This document shows, piece after piece, positions 1 to 13,635 of a stretch of 64,000 bases of DNA. A model generated the notes under the pieces. The model did no database searches. It was given only the letters and a program-made list of their open reading frames with translations, and was not told where the DNA came from. The translations under genes were made by a program, and so were the position numbers. This DNA comes from Streptomyces sp. NBC_01210 (GTDB lineage Bacteria > Actinomycetota > Actinomycetes > Streptomycetales > Streptomycetaceae): contig NZ_CP108549.1 of NCBI RefSeq assembly GCF_036010325.1, forward strand, positions 6,820,001-6,884,000. The letters run 5' to 3'. The number at the start of each line of letters is the position of its first letter. The stretch's first letter is position 1.

Positions 1-548
1 GCGTTGACGCGGATGGAGTGCGGCCCGAGCTCGGTCGCGAGGGTCTTGGTGAGCTGCACCACCGCCGCTTTGGCCACGCTGTAGCAGAGCAGACCGGCAT
101 TCGCGGCGTCGACGGCGCCCGAGGCCATGGTGACGATGGAGCCGTGGGTGCCCGCGGCGATCATGGCGCGGGCCGACTCCTGGCATGCGTACAGAATCCC
201 TTTGAAGTTGACCGCGAGGACACGGTCGAGATCCTCGTCCCTCGTCTCCAGGACCGTGCTGCTGTGCATGATGCCGGCGACGGCTGCCATGACATCGAGC
301 CGGTCCGCGCTCGCGATCGCGGCCCTGAGCCGGGCGCGGTCGGTGACGTCGAGGGTGTGGGTGTGCGCGGCCCCACCCGCGTCGGCGATCAGGGTCCGGG
401 TCTCGTGGAGGCCCTTTTCGTCGAGGTCGGCGCAGTGGACGGTGGCTCCCGCCTCGGCGAGGAGGACGGCGGAGGCGCGGCCGATGCCGCTGGCCGCGCC
501 GGTGACGAACGCGGTGCGGCCGGTGAGGTCGTACGCCTTGAGGGCCAT
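1..548 (-). CDS. Short-chain dehydrogenase/reductase (3' end cut off by window)
   Basis: Partial NAD(P)-dependent oxidoreductase of the classical SDR family. The start codon (ATG at 548) gives a protein opening MALKAYDLTG; the cofactor-binding Gly motif TGAASGIG lies at residues 16-23 and the catalytic YxxxK motif (YSVAK) at Tyr156-Lys160, with the catalytic Ser in the SIVTMASGA strand. The reading frame is open to the window edge, so roughly the last quarter (substrate loop and C-terminus) is missing. It starts 32 bp after the nei stop on the same strand and may be the last gene of the lhr-nei run. The substrate cannot be told from this family alone. Confidence 0.88.
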   Translation of the reverse strand, partial: MALKAYDLTGRTAFVTGAASGIGRASAVLLAEAGATVHCADLDEKGLHETRTLIADAGGAAHTHTLDVTDRARLRAAIASADRLDVMAAVAGIMHSSTVLETRDEDLDRVLAVNFKGILYACQESARAMIAAGTHGSIVTMASGAVDAANAGLLCYSVAKAAVVQLTKTLATELGPHSIRVN

Positions 549-580
549 GCGGGGAAGGTACGACCGGATCTGACGGGTCG

Positions 581-1402
581 TCAATCAGTGGGTCCTGTTT
601 GGCAGCGAGGGCACCAGTAGGTGGGGCGTTCGCGGCTGCCGTCGCCCTGGTCCGCCTTGCGGATGGGGGTGCCGCAGCGCAGACAGGGCATGCCCTCGCG
701 CCCGTAGACATGGAGGCGGGGACCGGGGCGGCGGCCGCCGGTCGGGGCTGCCGTGTTCGCCGTGGTACGACGGTCGAAGCTGTGCTTGTTGGCTTCCAGG
801 AGGCGGTGAGCCGTGATCATGAGCCGCTCCGTGATGCCGGCGGGGAGCTCGCCGACGGGCAGCCAGGGCGTCACGCGGGCCAGGAACGCGAGCTCCGACT
901 TGTAGACATTGCCGATGCCGGCGAGATTGCGCTGGTCGAGCAGCGCTTCGCCGAGGAGCCTGGCCGGGTCGGCGAGCAGATTGGCGACGGCAATGTCCGC
1001 GTCCCAGTCCGGGCCCAGCAGGTCCGGGCCGAGATGTCCCACCGTCTGCTCCTCGTCGGCGGTGCGCAGCAGCTCCAGGACGGGGAGCCGGTAGCCGACG
1101 GCGGTGTGTGCGGCGTTGCCGAGGATGGCACGGATCTGGTGCGTGGGGCCGCCGCGCCAGCGCTCACCGGAGCCGTACACCTGCCAGGAGCCGTCCATAC
1201 GAAGGTGCGAGTGCAGGGTGAGGCCGCCCTCGATGCGGGTCAGGAGGTGCTTGCCGCGCGGGGTGACGTCCAGGACGGTCCGGCCGGTGAGATCGGCGGT
1301 GGCGAAACGCGGGACGCGTAGGTCGGAACGGGTCAGGACCTGCCCGGCGAGTGCGGTGTGCAGGCGCTGGGCGGTCAGCCAGACGGTGTCTCCTTCGGGC
1401 AT
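581..1402 (-). CDS. nei: Fpg/Nei family DNA glycosylase (endonuclease VIII-like)
   Basis: Bifunctional DNA glycosylase/AP lyase of base excision repair, removing oxidised bases. The start is set at 1402 because family members need Pro2-Glu3 exposed after Met removal, and the frame reads MPEGDTVW from there; a start at 1423 would add seven residues and bury the catalytic Pro. The conserved beta-strand Lys sits in RGKHLLTR, and LLDQRNLAGIGN is the helix-two-turn-helix. The C-terminal zinc finger (CLRCG ... YWCPRC) is intact. The length of 273 residues is typical of the actinobacterial Nei2 type. It follows lhr by 48 bp on the same strand, so the two repair genes are probably co-transcribed. Confidence 0.93.
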   Translation of the reverse strand: MPEGDTVWLTAQRLHTALAGQVLTRSDLRVPRFATADLTGRTVLDVTPRGKHLLTRIEGGLTLHSHLRMDGSWQVYGSGERWRGGPTHQIRAILGNAAHTAVGYRLPVLELLRTADEEQTVGHLGPDLLGPDWDADIAVANLLADPARLLGEALLDQRNLAGIGNVYKSELAFLARVTPWLPVGELPAGITERLMITAHRLLEANKHSFDRRTTANTAAPTGGRRPGPRLHVYGREGMPCLRCGTPIRKADQGDGSRERPTYWCPRCQTGPTD

Positions 1403-1450
1403 GGCATCCATGATGCGGGACACGGCGGGCCGGGGTCAGCGGCTTGGCGC

Positions 1451-6085
<4,635 letters not shown>

Positions 6086-6092
6086 GCCCCCT

Positions 6093-6115
6093 ATCGTGCA
6101 CCGCACCACTGACAA
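6093..6115 (-). promoter_or_regulatory. PafBC/RecA-NDp-like promoter element upstream of lhr
   Basis: On the minus strand TTGTCAGTGG (6115-6106) is identical to the upstream half of the LexA-independent DNA-damage promoter seen before recA and dinG in this window. At the expected 8-base spacing after TGTCAGTG the -10 hexamer is CACGAT, which keeps A2 and T6 of TANNNT but lacks T1. The hexamer ends 7 bases before the lhr ATG, implying a near-leaderless transcript like that of dinG. The weak -10 is why confidence is moderate. Confidence 0.5.
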
Positions 6116-6176
6116 TCAGCTGTCCAGCTCATGGACCCCCAGGTCAGCGATGAGGCGGCCGGAGCACAATGGCTGC

Positions 6177-7037
6177 ATGGGGCGGCCGATACCGCACGAG
6201 TGGGCGAGGCACTGGCAGTACGAGGAACTGCCGGGCCTCGATCTGCTGCGTGCCCGATATGTCCGGCACACCTTCCCGCGCCACAGCCACGAGGGCTTCA
6301 CCTTCGGGGCGGTCACCGGCGGTCTCGAGGACGTGAGCCTGCCGGAGGGAGTCATCCAAGCGGGCCCCGGAACCGTCGTCATGATCAACCCGGAGGTGCC
6401 GCACGCCGCCCGCGCCGGGGTGCCCGAAGGCTGGACGTACGCCACCCTCTACCCCTCCGTGGAGCTCGTCTCCGACATCGCCGGGGCCGTGACCACGCTC
6501 CGCGGCACCCCTGGATTCGCCGAGACGATCGTCGAGGACCCCAAGACCGCCCAGCTGATACGCGGGGTGCACCGGGCGGCGGAGGAAGGCAACGCACTGG
6601 CCGCCGACAGCCTGCTGCGCATCGCGGTGGCCCGGCTGCTCGGCCGCCACGGAAGCGCCCTCCCCTCCCGTGCGCCCACGGCCTCCGGCGCCCGCACCGC
6701 CGCCCTCGCGAAGGAGCTCCTCGAGGAGCGGATGGCCGAGCCGCCCTCCCTGGAACAGCTGGCGAAGGAGCTCGGCAGCAGCCCCTTCGCGCTGCTGCGC
6801 GCCTTCAAGGCGGCATACGGCATGCCGCCGCACACCTGGCTCACCGACGCGCGTGTGCGCCGCGCCCGCCACCTCCTGGAGGCAGACACAGCGCCCGCCG
6901 AGGCGGCCGTCGCCGTTGGCTTCACCGACCAGCCGCATCTGAACCGGCACTTCACCCGGATCGTCGGCGTCCCGCCCGGGGCGTACCGCAAGGAGCGCGC
7001 AAGAACGTACAAGACCACCGGCGAGGGCCCCGCGTAA
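6177..7037 (+). CDS. AraC family transcriptional regulator
   Basis: 286-residue regulator with an N-terminal cupin-like sensing domain (HSHEGFTFG motif near residue 35, PGTVVMINPEVPH near 65) and a C-terminal double helix-turn-helix AraC domain (residues about 180-280, ending GVPPGAYRKERAR). The start is the ATG at 6177, giving MGRPIPHEW. It ends 10 bp before azlC on the same strand, so it most likely forms an operon with azlCD and controls it. By analogy with AraC-azlCD pairs the ligand may be a branched-chain amino acid; that is inference. Confidence 0.92.
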   Translation: MGRPIPHEWARHWQYEELPGLDLLRARYVRHTFPRHSHEGFTFGAVTGGLEDVSLPEGVIQAGPGTVVMINPEVPHAARAGVPEGWTYATLYPSVELVSDIAGAVTTLRGTPGFAETIVEDPKTAQLIRGVHRAAEEGNALAADSLLRIAVARLLGRHGSALPSRAPTASGARTAALAKELLEERMAEPPSLEQLAKELGSSPFALLRAFKAAYGMPPHTWLTDARVRRARHLLEADTAPAEAAVAVGFTDQPHLNRHFTRIVGVPPGAYRKERARTYKTTGEGPA

Positions 7038-7047
7038 GTTCCGCGTC

Positions 7048-7875
7048 GTGGCAGAACAGACAGCTCCCCCAGAGATTCACACGATGGCCCCCTCAGAGAT
7101 ACGCACCACCGCGGAGCCCGTGTCCAAGTCGGACTCGGCCGTCGTACGCGACGCGCTCGGCGTCGGCATCGCCGTCGGCCTGTCCGGCTTCGCCTTCGGC
7201 GTGACCTCCGCAGGATCCGGCCTCAGCCTGCTGCAGACATGTGCGCTCAGCCTGCTGGTCTTCACCGGTGCCTCGCAGTTCGCGCTGGTCGGTGCGATCG
7301 CGGCCGGCGGCAATCCGCTCGCCGCCGCCGCGGGCGCCTTCTTCCTCGGCGTACGCAACGCGTTCTACGGTCTCCGGCTGTCCCAGCTGCTCGCCCTGCC
7401 CCGCTTCGTACGCCCCTTCGCGGCGCACTGGGTCATCGACGAGACCACGGCTGTCGCCCTTGCCCAGCCCACGCGGCGCGCCGTGCGCCTCGGCTTCACC
7501 GTCACCGGGCTGACCCTGTATGTGCTGTGGAACCTCACCACGTTCCTGGGGGCGCTCGGAGCCGAAGCCATCGGCGACACCGCCGCCTGGGGGCTGGACG
7601 CCGCAGGACCTGCGGTCTTCCTCGCGCTCCTCGCGCCCATGCTGCGTACGACGACCGAGCGGGCTGTCGCAGGGCTGGCCGTGATCCTGGGACTCGGGTT
7701 TCTGCCGGTGCTGCCCGCCGGAGTGCCGGTGCTGGTCGCCGCGCTGGCCGCGCCCGCCGTCCTCTGGTTCAAGGGCCGCACGATCACCGACGGCACGAAG
7801 AGCGACTGCCTGAAGACGGACAGCATGACGACACACAGCAAGAAGGCAGACAGCGCGAAGGGTGAGGACCGTTGA
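7048..7875 (+). CDS. azlC: AzlC family branched-chain amino acid exporter, large subunit
   Basis: Multi-spanning inner-membrane protein of the AzlC family (275 residues, GTG start), the large subunit of a two-component exporter for branched-chain amino acids and analogues. The conserved GLSGFAFGVTSAGSG and FTGASQFA segments in the first helices identify it. The charged C-terminal tail (about 25 residues, rich in Lys, Thr and Asp) is cytosolic and variable. It overlaps azlD by four bases (TTGA), indicating translational coupling, and follows the AraC regulator by 10 bp. Confidence 0.93.
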   Translation: MAEQTAPPEIHTMAPSEIRTTAEPVSKSDSAVVRDALGVGIAVGLSGFAFGVTSAGSGLSLLQTCALSLLVFTGASQFALVGAIAAGGNPLAAAAGAFFLGVRNAFYGLRLSQLLALPRFVRPFAAHWVIDETTAVALAQPTRRAVRLGFTVTGLTLYVLWNLTTFLGALGAEAIGDTAAWGLDAAGPAVFLALLAPMLRTTTERAVAGLAVILGLGFLPVLPAGVPVLVAALAAPAVLWFKGRTITDGTKSDCLKTDSMTTHSKKADSAKGEDR

Positions 7876-8180
7876 GCATCTGGATCGCGATCGCGGCGAC
7901 CGCCGTCGGCTGCTACCTCGTGAAGCTGGTCGGCCTGCTCGTCCCGGCCGACGCCCTCGAGCGGCCCCTGGTCCAGCGGCTGGCCGCCCTGCTGCCCGTC
8001 GCCCTGCTGGCCGCGCTCACCGCGCAGCAGACCTTCAGCGCCGACAACTCCCTCGTCCTCGACGCACGGGCCGCGGGCCTTGCGGCGGCAGCGCTCGCAC
8101 TGGTCCTGCGCGCCCCCTTCCTGGTGGTCGTCGGGGCGGCGGTGGCGGTCACGGCGGGCGTGCGCGCACTCGGGGGCTGA
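7872..8180 (+). CDS. azlD: AzlD family branched-chain amino acid exporter, small subunit
   Basis: Small membrane partner of AzlC: 102 residues with four hydrophobic helices, starting SIWIAIAATAVGCYLVKLVG and ending VTAGVRALGG. The start is a TTG that overlaps the azlC stop (TTGA). It is required together with AzlC for export in characterised systems. The next gene is convergent and ends 36 bp downstream. Confidence 0.9.
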   Translation: MSIWIAIAATAVGCYLVKLVGLLVPADALERPLVQRLAALLPVALLAALTAQQTFSADNSLVLDARAAGLAAAALALVLRAPFLVVVGAAVAVTAGVRALGG

Positions 8181-8215
8181 CCACACGGAGGGGAAAACGA
8201 CGGTGGCCGGTCGCG

Positions 8216-9151
8216 TCAGCCGATGGCGCGACTGTGCGCCCGTAGCGTCCGCAGCGCCTCGATCGTCATGATCGGCCGCGACTCCAGGGCTGTGCCGGGT
8301 GCCCACTGGCGCCAGTTGACGGGCCAGCCGCCGTCCTCGCGCTGCTCTTCCGCGAGATGCTCGAGCGAACGCGCCATCTCCTCGTCCGTGAACCAGCGGC
8401 GGGCGAGTGACTGTGGCGTACGGGCGTAGTCGTGCGGGAAGTGATGCTCCTGCGGCGCGTAGCCAGGCGCGACCGGGTACTCGTCGAGTCGCTCCGGATC
8501 CAGCACCGCCAGGCGCTGCTCGCGCACCAGCCGGCCGAGTCGGCCCGCCGCGGCCTCGGCGCGCGAACGGTCCGGGGTGCCGTCCAGGAAGGCCAAGGCG
8601 GCCTCGATCTCGTACGGATGGGACTTCTCCAGCGTGTCGACGGCTGCCCAGCAGAAGTCCGTGGCCCGGAACAGCCAGGCGTGCCACACCTGATTACGGT
8701 GCAGCAGCCCCACCACGGGACCCGTCGCGAGCAGCTCGCTCGGCGGGTCGTCGACGATCGGGATGAAGGGCGCGGACGGATAGCCGCGCTGGGACGGGTG
8801 GATCGCGGGCAGTGCCCCGTCGTGCGTCGACACCTCCGTCAGGTAGCGGCACATCCGCTCCACGCGCAGTCCGCCGCAGCGGCCGATGGAGTCGAGGATG
8901 CGCAGGGCGTGGGCCGTGTGCAGCGGCTGGCTGACGGGGCCGCGCAGATCGGGTTCGAGGGCGTGGCCGTAACCGCCGTCCTCGTTGAGGTACGCGGCCA
9001 GGGCTGTCTCGACGGTGTCCGAGCCGCCGCCGAGGAAGTGGTACGCGAACCGCCGCTGTTCCAGCACCCGGGCCGTCAGCCAGATGAAGTGCTCGGCGCG
9101 GGCGAGGGGTGACGCGAGCGAGGACGCGGGGGTTGCTCCGGTTCCAGCCAT
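8216..9151 (-). CDS. Prenyltransferase/squalene-cyclase-like alpha-toroid protein
   Basis: 311-residue soluble protein with repeats typical of the terpenoid cyclase/protein prenyltransferase alpha-alpha toroid fold (NEDGGYGHALEPD at about residues 52-64; EDGGWPVNW near 280). Family members with this architecture in Streptomyces are conserved but have no assigned reaction; neither the DxDD motif of squalene-hopene cyclases nor a prenyltransferase zinc triad is evident, so enzymatic activity is uncertain. The start MAGTGATP at 9151 is taken because upstream codons are not conserved-looking. It is divergent from the DUF3046 gene, with 79 bp between them. Confidence 0.75.
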   Translation of the reverse strand: MAGTGATPASSLASPLARAEHFIWLTARVLEQRRFAYHFLGGGSDTVETALAAYLNEDGGYGHALEPDLRGPVSQPLHTAHALRILDSIGRCGGLRVERMCRYLTEVSTHDGALPAIHPSQRGYPSAPFIPIVDDPPSELLATGPVVGLLHRNQVWHAWLFRATDFCWAAVDTLEKSHPYEIEAALAFLDGTPDRSRAEAAAGRLGRLVREQRLAVLDPERLDEYPVAPGYAPQEHHFPHDYARTPQSLARRWFTDEEMARSLEHLAEEQREDGGWPVNWRQWAPGTALESRPIMTIEALRTLRAHSRAIG

Positions 9152-9230
9152 GTTCTGACCGTAGGGCGGAAAGGCCTTTCGGCAAGAGGGACGGACGCGG
9201 CTGCACCCCCAGGGGCGGGATACTGAGGTC

Positions 9231-9425
9231 ATGCGGTTGACGATTTTCTGGGAGCGGATGGCGGACCACTTCGGTCAGGCGTACGCCGATTCCTTCGCGC
9301 GCGACCATGTGATGGCCGAGCTCGGGGGCCGTACGGTCCATGAGGCGCTGGCCGCCGGCTGGGAGACGAAGGATGTGTGGCGCGGAGTCTGCGCCGCCGT
9401 CGGAATCCCCGTGGACAAACGCTGA
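9231..9425 (+). CDS. DUF3046 family protein
   Basis: Small 64-residue protein beginning MRLTIFWERMADHFG and containing DHVMAELGGRT, characteristic of the actinobacterial DUF3046 family. The family is regularly found just upstream of recA-recX, as here, but its function is unknown. A GAGG Shine-Dalgarno lies just before the ATG. It is divergent from the toroid gene and precedes the AI-2E transporter by about 100 bp. Confidence 0.88.
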   Translation: MRLTIFWERMADHFGQAYADSFARDHVMAELGGRTVHEALAAGWETKDVWRGVCAAVGIPVDKR

Positions 9426-9527
9426 GGCGAGTGGCGCGGCGCACGGTCACGCGAGCGACGGGACGAGCGGCCGGAAATCGGTGGGAGGAGCGGTGAGACA
9501 CGGGGCGGCCGATTACCCCCGGCAGTC

Positions 9528-10880
9528 ATGGGCGACACTGGCCGCGTGGCCCCGACCGACAAGACCGACCAGGACATGACCGCTGAGGACGTGCCCGACC
9601 AGGACGTGCCTGCCGAGGGCATAGCCGCCGAAGGCATAGCCGCTCAGGACACGACCCCACCGACCGTGCCGCCTCCCGCACCTGAGGGCGGCCCCGGTGG
9701 CTCCGGCCGTATGCCCCGCTGGCTGCCGCGTGCCATGGTGCTCGCGCTGGCGCTCTTCGCCTGCTTCCAGCTCGGCAGCTGGGCCTTCCACCAGCTCATA
9801 GGGCTGCTGCTCAATATCCTGATCGCCTTCTTCCTGGCGCTGGCGATCGAACCGGCGGTCGGCCGGATGGCAGCGCGCGGCATGCGCCGCGGCCTCGCCA
9901 CCTTCCTGGTCTTCTTCGCCGTACTGATCGCGGGTGCCGGCTTCATGGTGCTGCTCGGCTCGATGCTGGCGGGCCAGATCGTCGACATGGTCGAGGACTT
10001 CCCCAAGTACCTCGACTCGGTGATCCGCTGGATCAACGACACCTTCCACACCGAGCTCTCCCGGGTGGAGGTCCAGGACAGCCTGCTGCGCTCGGACTGG
10101 CTGCGGAAGTACGTCCAGAACAGCGCGAGCGGAGTGCTGGACATCTCAGCCACCGTGCTCGGCGGGCTGTTCAAGCTGCTGACGATCTTCCTGTTCTCGT
10201 TCTACTTCGCGGCCGACGGGCCCCGGCTGCGCCGCGCGATCTGCTCCGTACTGCCGCCGGCCAAGCAGACCGAGGTGCTGCGCGCCTGGGAGATCGCGGT
10301 CGACAAGACCGGCGGCTACCTCTACTCGCGCGGCCTGATGGCTCTGATCTCCGGCGTCGCGCACTACATCCTGCTGGAGATCCTGGGTGTGCCGTACGCC
10401 CCGGCGCTCGCGGTCTGGGTCGGTCTGGTCTCGCAGTTCATCCCGACCATCGGTACGTATCTGGCGGGCGCGTTGCCGATGCTGATCGCCTTCACCGTCA
10501 ACCCCTGGTACGCGTTGTGGGTGCTCGGATTCGTCGTGATCTACCAGCAGTTCGAGAACTATGTGCTGCAGCCCAAGCTCACCTCGAAGACCGTCGACAT
10601 ACACCCGGCGGTGGCCTTCGGCTCGGTTGTCGCGGGCACAGCGCTGCTGGGAGCGGTCGGCGCGCTGATCGCGATCCCGGCGGTGGCCACCCTCCAGGCG
10701 TTCCTCGGCGCGTATGTGAAGCGGTACGCCGTGACCGACGATCCGCGTGTGCATGGTCTCCGGCTGCGCGACGGAAGGACGTTCGCGCGGGTGTGGCACG
10801 TGCTGCGAAAGGGCCGTAACGCTCCGGTCGCCGGCGCAGGCGGGCGGAATGCCGGAGCGGACACCGACGACGGGGCCTGA
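9528..10880 (+). CDS. AI-2E family transporter (PerM-like membrane protein)
   Basis: 450-residue polytopic membrane protein. After an acidic, low-complexity cytosolic N-terminus (residues 1-65, repeated DxP/AEGIA segments) come paired hydrophobic helices, the long periplasmic-type loop and the C-terminal membrane block containing YLAGALPMLIAF and FENYVLQPKL, hallmarks of the AI-2E/PerM family. Members transport small molecules or act as Na+/H+ antiporters; the substrate here is unknown. The start is uncertain: ATG 9528 or GTG 9546, neither with a strong ribosome site. The acidic N-terminus is unusual in length for the family but common in Streptomyces. Confidence 0.9.
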   Translation: MGDTGRVAPTDKTDQDMTAEDVPDQDVPAEGIAAEGIAAQDTTPPTVPPPAPEGGPGGSGRMPRWLPRAMVLALALFACFQLGSWAFHQLIGLLLNILIAFFLALAIEPAVGRMAARGMRRGLATFLVFFAVLIAGAGFMVLLGSMLAGQIVDMVEDFPKYLDSVIRWINDTFHTELSRVEVQDSLLRSDWLRKYVQNSASGVLDISATVLGGLFKLLTIFLFSFYFAADGPRLRRAICSVLPPAKQTEVLRAWEIAVDKTGGYLYSRGLMALISGVAHYILLEILGVPYAPALAVWVGLVSQFIPTIGTYLAGALPMLIAFTVNPWYALWVLGFVVIYQQFENYVLQPKLTSKTVDIHPAVAFGSVVAGTALLGAVGALIAIPAVATLQAFLGAYVKRYAVTDDPRVHGLRLRDGRTFARVWHVLRKGRNAPVAGAGGRNAGADTDDGA

Positions 10881-11028
10881 GGCAGGACTCCCGGCCGTCG
10901 GGGTCGGGAGGGGCGGGTGGCCCTTGTGCCGGAAGGCACCGGCTTGCGTGACGAGCCGGGCGACGAGCCGTGTGATGCGCGGTTCGGCGGGCCGACCGGT
11001 GTGCCGGGTGGTGCGCTTGACACCGAAA

Positions 11029-11044
11029 TCGAACATCCATTCTT
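11029..11044 (+). promoter_or_regulatory. LexA (SOS) box upstream of recA
   Basis: GAACATCCATTC at 11031-11042 matches the actinobacterial LexA box GAAC-N4-GTTC with one mismatch (G to A at the first base of the right half) and is preceded by TC as in the full TCGAAC half site. It lies 130 bases before the recA start, and the lexA gene is in this same window. Confidence 0.8.
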
Positions 11045-11105
11045 ATGGGATTCCGGCCCTCGGTTTCCGAGAGTTATCCACAGGCTGGAAGGACGTCGGC
11101 GCCCA

Positions 11106-11128
11106 TTGTCAGTGGCAGGGGTTAGCGT
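11106..11128 (+). promoter_or_regulatory. RecA-NDp (PafBC-type) promoter of recA
   Basis: TTGTCAGTGGC, six bases, then TAGCGT: an essentially perfect match to the LexA-independent, PafBC-dependent DNA-damage promoter (TGTCRGTG-N8-TANNNT). The -10 ends 43 bases before the recA ATG. Together with the upstream SOS box this gives recA the dual control known in mycobacteria and streptomycetes. Confidence 0.88.
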
Positions 11129-11171
11129 CTTTGACGTGAAGCGATCGACTCAAGCAAATCGGGTGGAACCC

Positions 11172-12296
<1,125 letters not shown>

Positions 12297-12299
12297 CCC

Positions 12300-12881
12300 G
12301 TGGCACGGCGAACGGACTGGCCGGACCCGGACAGCGGCCCCCCTTTCTCGTCGAGGGCCGAGAAGGGGGAGCCGCCACCCCAGGATCCGGCCGAGCGGGC
12401 GCGGGCGATCTGTCTGCGCCTGCTCACCGGGACCCCGCGCACGCGCAAGCAACTCGCGGACGCGCTGCACAAGCGTGAGATTCCCTCGGAGGTGGCCGAG
12501 GAGGTCCTCTCACGCTTCGAGGACGTGGGCCTGATCAACGACGCGGCTTTCGCGGACGCATGGGTGGAGTCCCGGCACCACGGCCGGGGCCTCGCACGGC
12601 GCGCTCTTGCGCGGGAGCTGCGTACCAAGGGCGTGGACTCCGCGCTGATCGACGAGGCGGTCGGGCAGCTCGACCCCGAGCAGGAGGAGGAGACCGCCCG
12701 CGAACTGGTCGCCCGCAAACTCCGCTCCACCCGCGGCCTCGACCGCGACCGTCGTCTTCGCCGCCTGGCCGGCATGCTCGCCCGCAAGGGGTACCCCGAG
12801 GGCACGGCCCTCCGGGTGGTCAAGCGCGCCCTGGAAGAAGAGGGCGAGGACATGGACGACCTGGAGGGCGACGGCTTCTAG
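12300..12881 (+). CDS. recX: Regulatory protein RecX
   Basis: 193-residue inhibitor/modulator of RecA filaments, GTG start three bases after the recA stop, so translationally coupled. After a charged Pro-rich N-terminal extension (residues 1-30) it shows the RecX three-helix repeats: RARAICLRLLTGTPRTRKQL, FEDVGLINDAAFADAWVESR and the final RRLRRLAGMLARKGYP. Length and order are typical for actinobacteria. Confidence 0.95.
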   Translation: MARRTDWPDPDSGPPFSSRAEKGEPPPQDPAERARAICLRLLTGTPRTRKQLADALHKREIPSEVAEEVLSRFEDVGLINDAAFADAWVESRHHGRGLARRALARELRTKGVDSALIDEAVGQLDPEQEEETARELVARKLRSTRGLDRDRRLRRLAGMLARKGYPEGTALRVVKRALEEEGEDMDDLEGDGF

Positions 12882-12915
12882 CGCGGCCGCCGCGGGCTGC
12901 GCGCCTGGGCTTGCA

Positions 12916-13090
12916 GTGCGCCCGCGCCGAGGGTGCCGTCCAGGGCTGCGCCTCGGTGCGCCCGCACCAGGGGTGCGTTCAGCTGCGCCTCCGTCGTGCC
13001 CGCGCCGAGGGTGCCGTCCAGGGCTGGGCATACGGTGCGCCCGCGCCGGGGGTGCGAGCAGGGCTGCGCCTACGTCGCGCCCGCGGCTGG
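12916..13090. repeat. Degenerate tandem repeat, about 40-bp period, downstream of recX
   Basis: Four to five imperfect copies of a unit beginning GTGCGCCCGCGCCGAGGGTG start at 12916, 12956, 12996, 13035 and about 13076 (spacing 39-41). Units 1 and 3 share a long nearly identical core; units 2 and 4 diverge. The region 12882-13248 (367 bp) otherwise holds no convincing gene; the rest (13091-13248) is GC-rich and featureless to me. The period is not a multiple of three throughout, arguing against a repeat protein. Confidence 0.75.
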
Positions 13091-13248
13091 GGCAACCACC
13101 GCCGCCCGCGCCGGCTCCCGGACATGCCGGCTCCTGGACGCGAGCCCCGGCCCGCGTCCTGGCGCCGCCGCCACCCCAGCGGCATGCTCGCGCCACCGAG
13201 TTGGCCACCGCCAAGCAGGACCGCAGGACCGGCCCGCTCCCGACGTAC

Positions 13249-13635
13249 CTACGGCTCGACCGGCAGGCCCGCGGTCTTCCAGGCCTGGAAGCCGCCGACC
13301 AGGTCCGTCGCGCGATGGATGCCCAACTGCCGCAAGGACACGGCCGCGAGAGACGACGCGTAGCCCTCGTTGCAGATCACCACGACCCGCAGATCGTGAC
13401 TTACCGCCTCCGGCGCACGGTGACTGCCCTGCGGGTCCAGCCGCCACTCCAGCTCATTGCGTTCGACGACCAGTGCACCAGGAATCAGCCCGTCCCGCTC
13501 GCGCAGCGCCGCGTACCGGATGTCCACCAGCAGCGCCCCGTCCGCGGCCGCCTCGAAGGCATCCTTCGGCTCGACCCGGTCCAGGTCCTCCCGCACCCGC
13601 TCCAGAAGCTCGTCGATCCCGATCCGCTCGCTCAC
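13249..13635 (-). CDS. Rhodanese-like domain protein
   Basis: Single-domain rhodanese, 128 residues, likely a cytosolic sulfurtransferase handling persulfide sulfur. The active-site Cys88 lies in the loop CNEGYAS, preceded by the strand RVVVI, and LLVDIR at residues 35-40 is the usual domain signature. Its GTG start overlaps the stop of the cysteine dioxygenase gene (GTGA), so the two are translationally coupled and probably act on the same sulfur pool. Confidence 0.92.
   Translation of the reverse strand: MSERIGIDELLERVREDLDRVEPKDAFEAAADGALLVDIRYAALRERDGLIPGALVVERNELEWRLDPQGSHRAPEAVSHDLRVVVICNEGYASSLAAVSLRQLGIHRATDLVGGFQAWKTAGLPVEP

Noticed and set aside
12916..13090. CRISPR-like array
   Set aside because: Repeats are directly abutting, degenerate and without unique spacers, and no cas genes are present.
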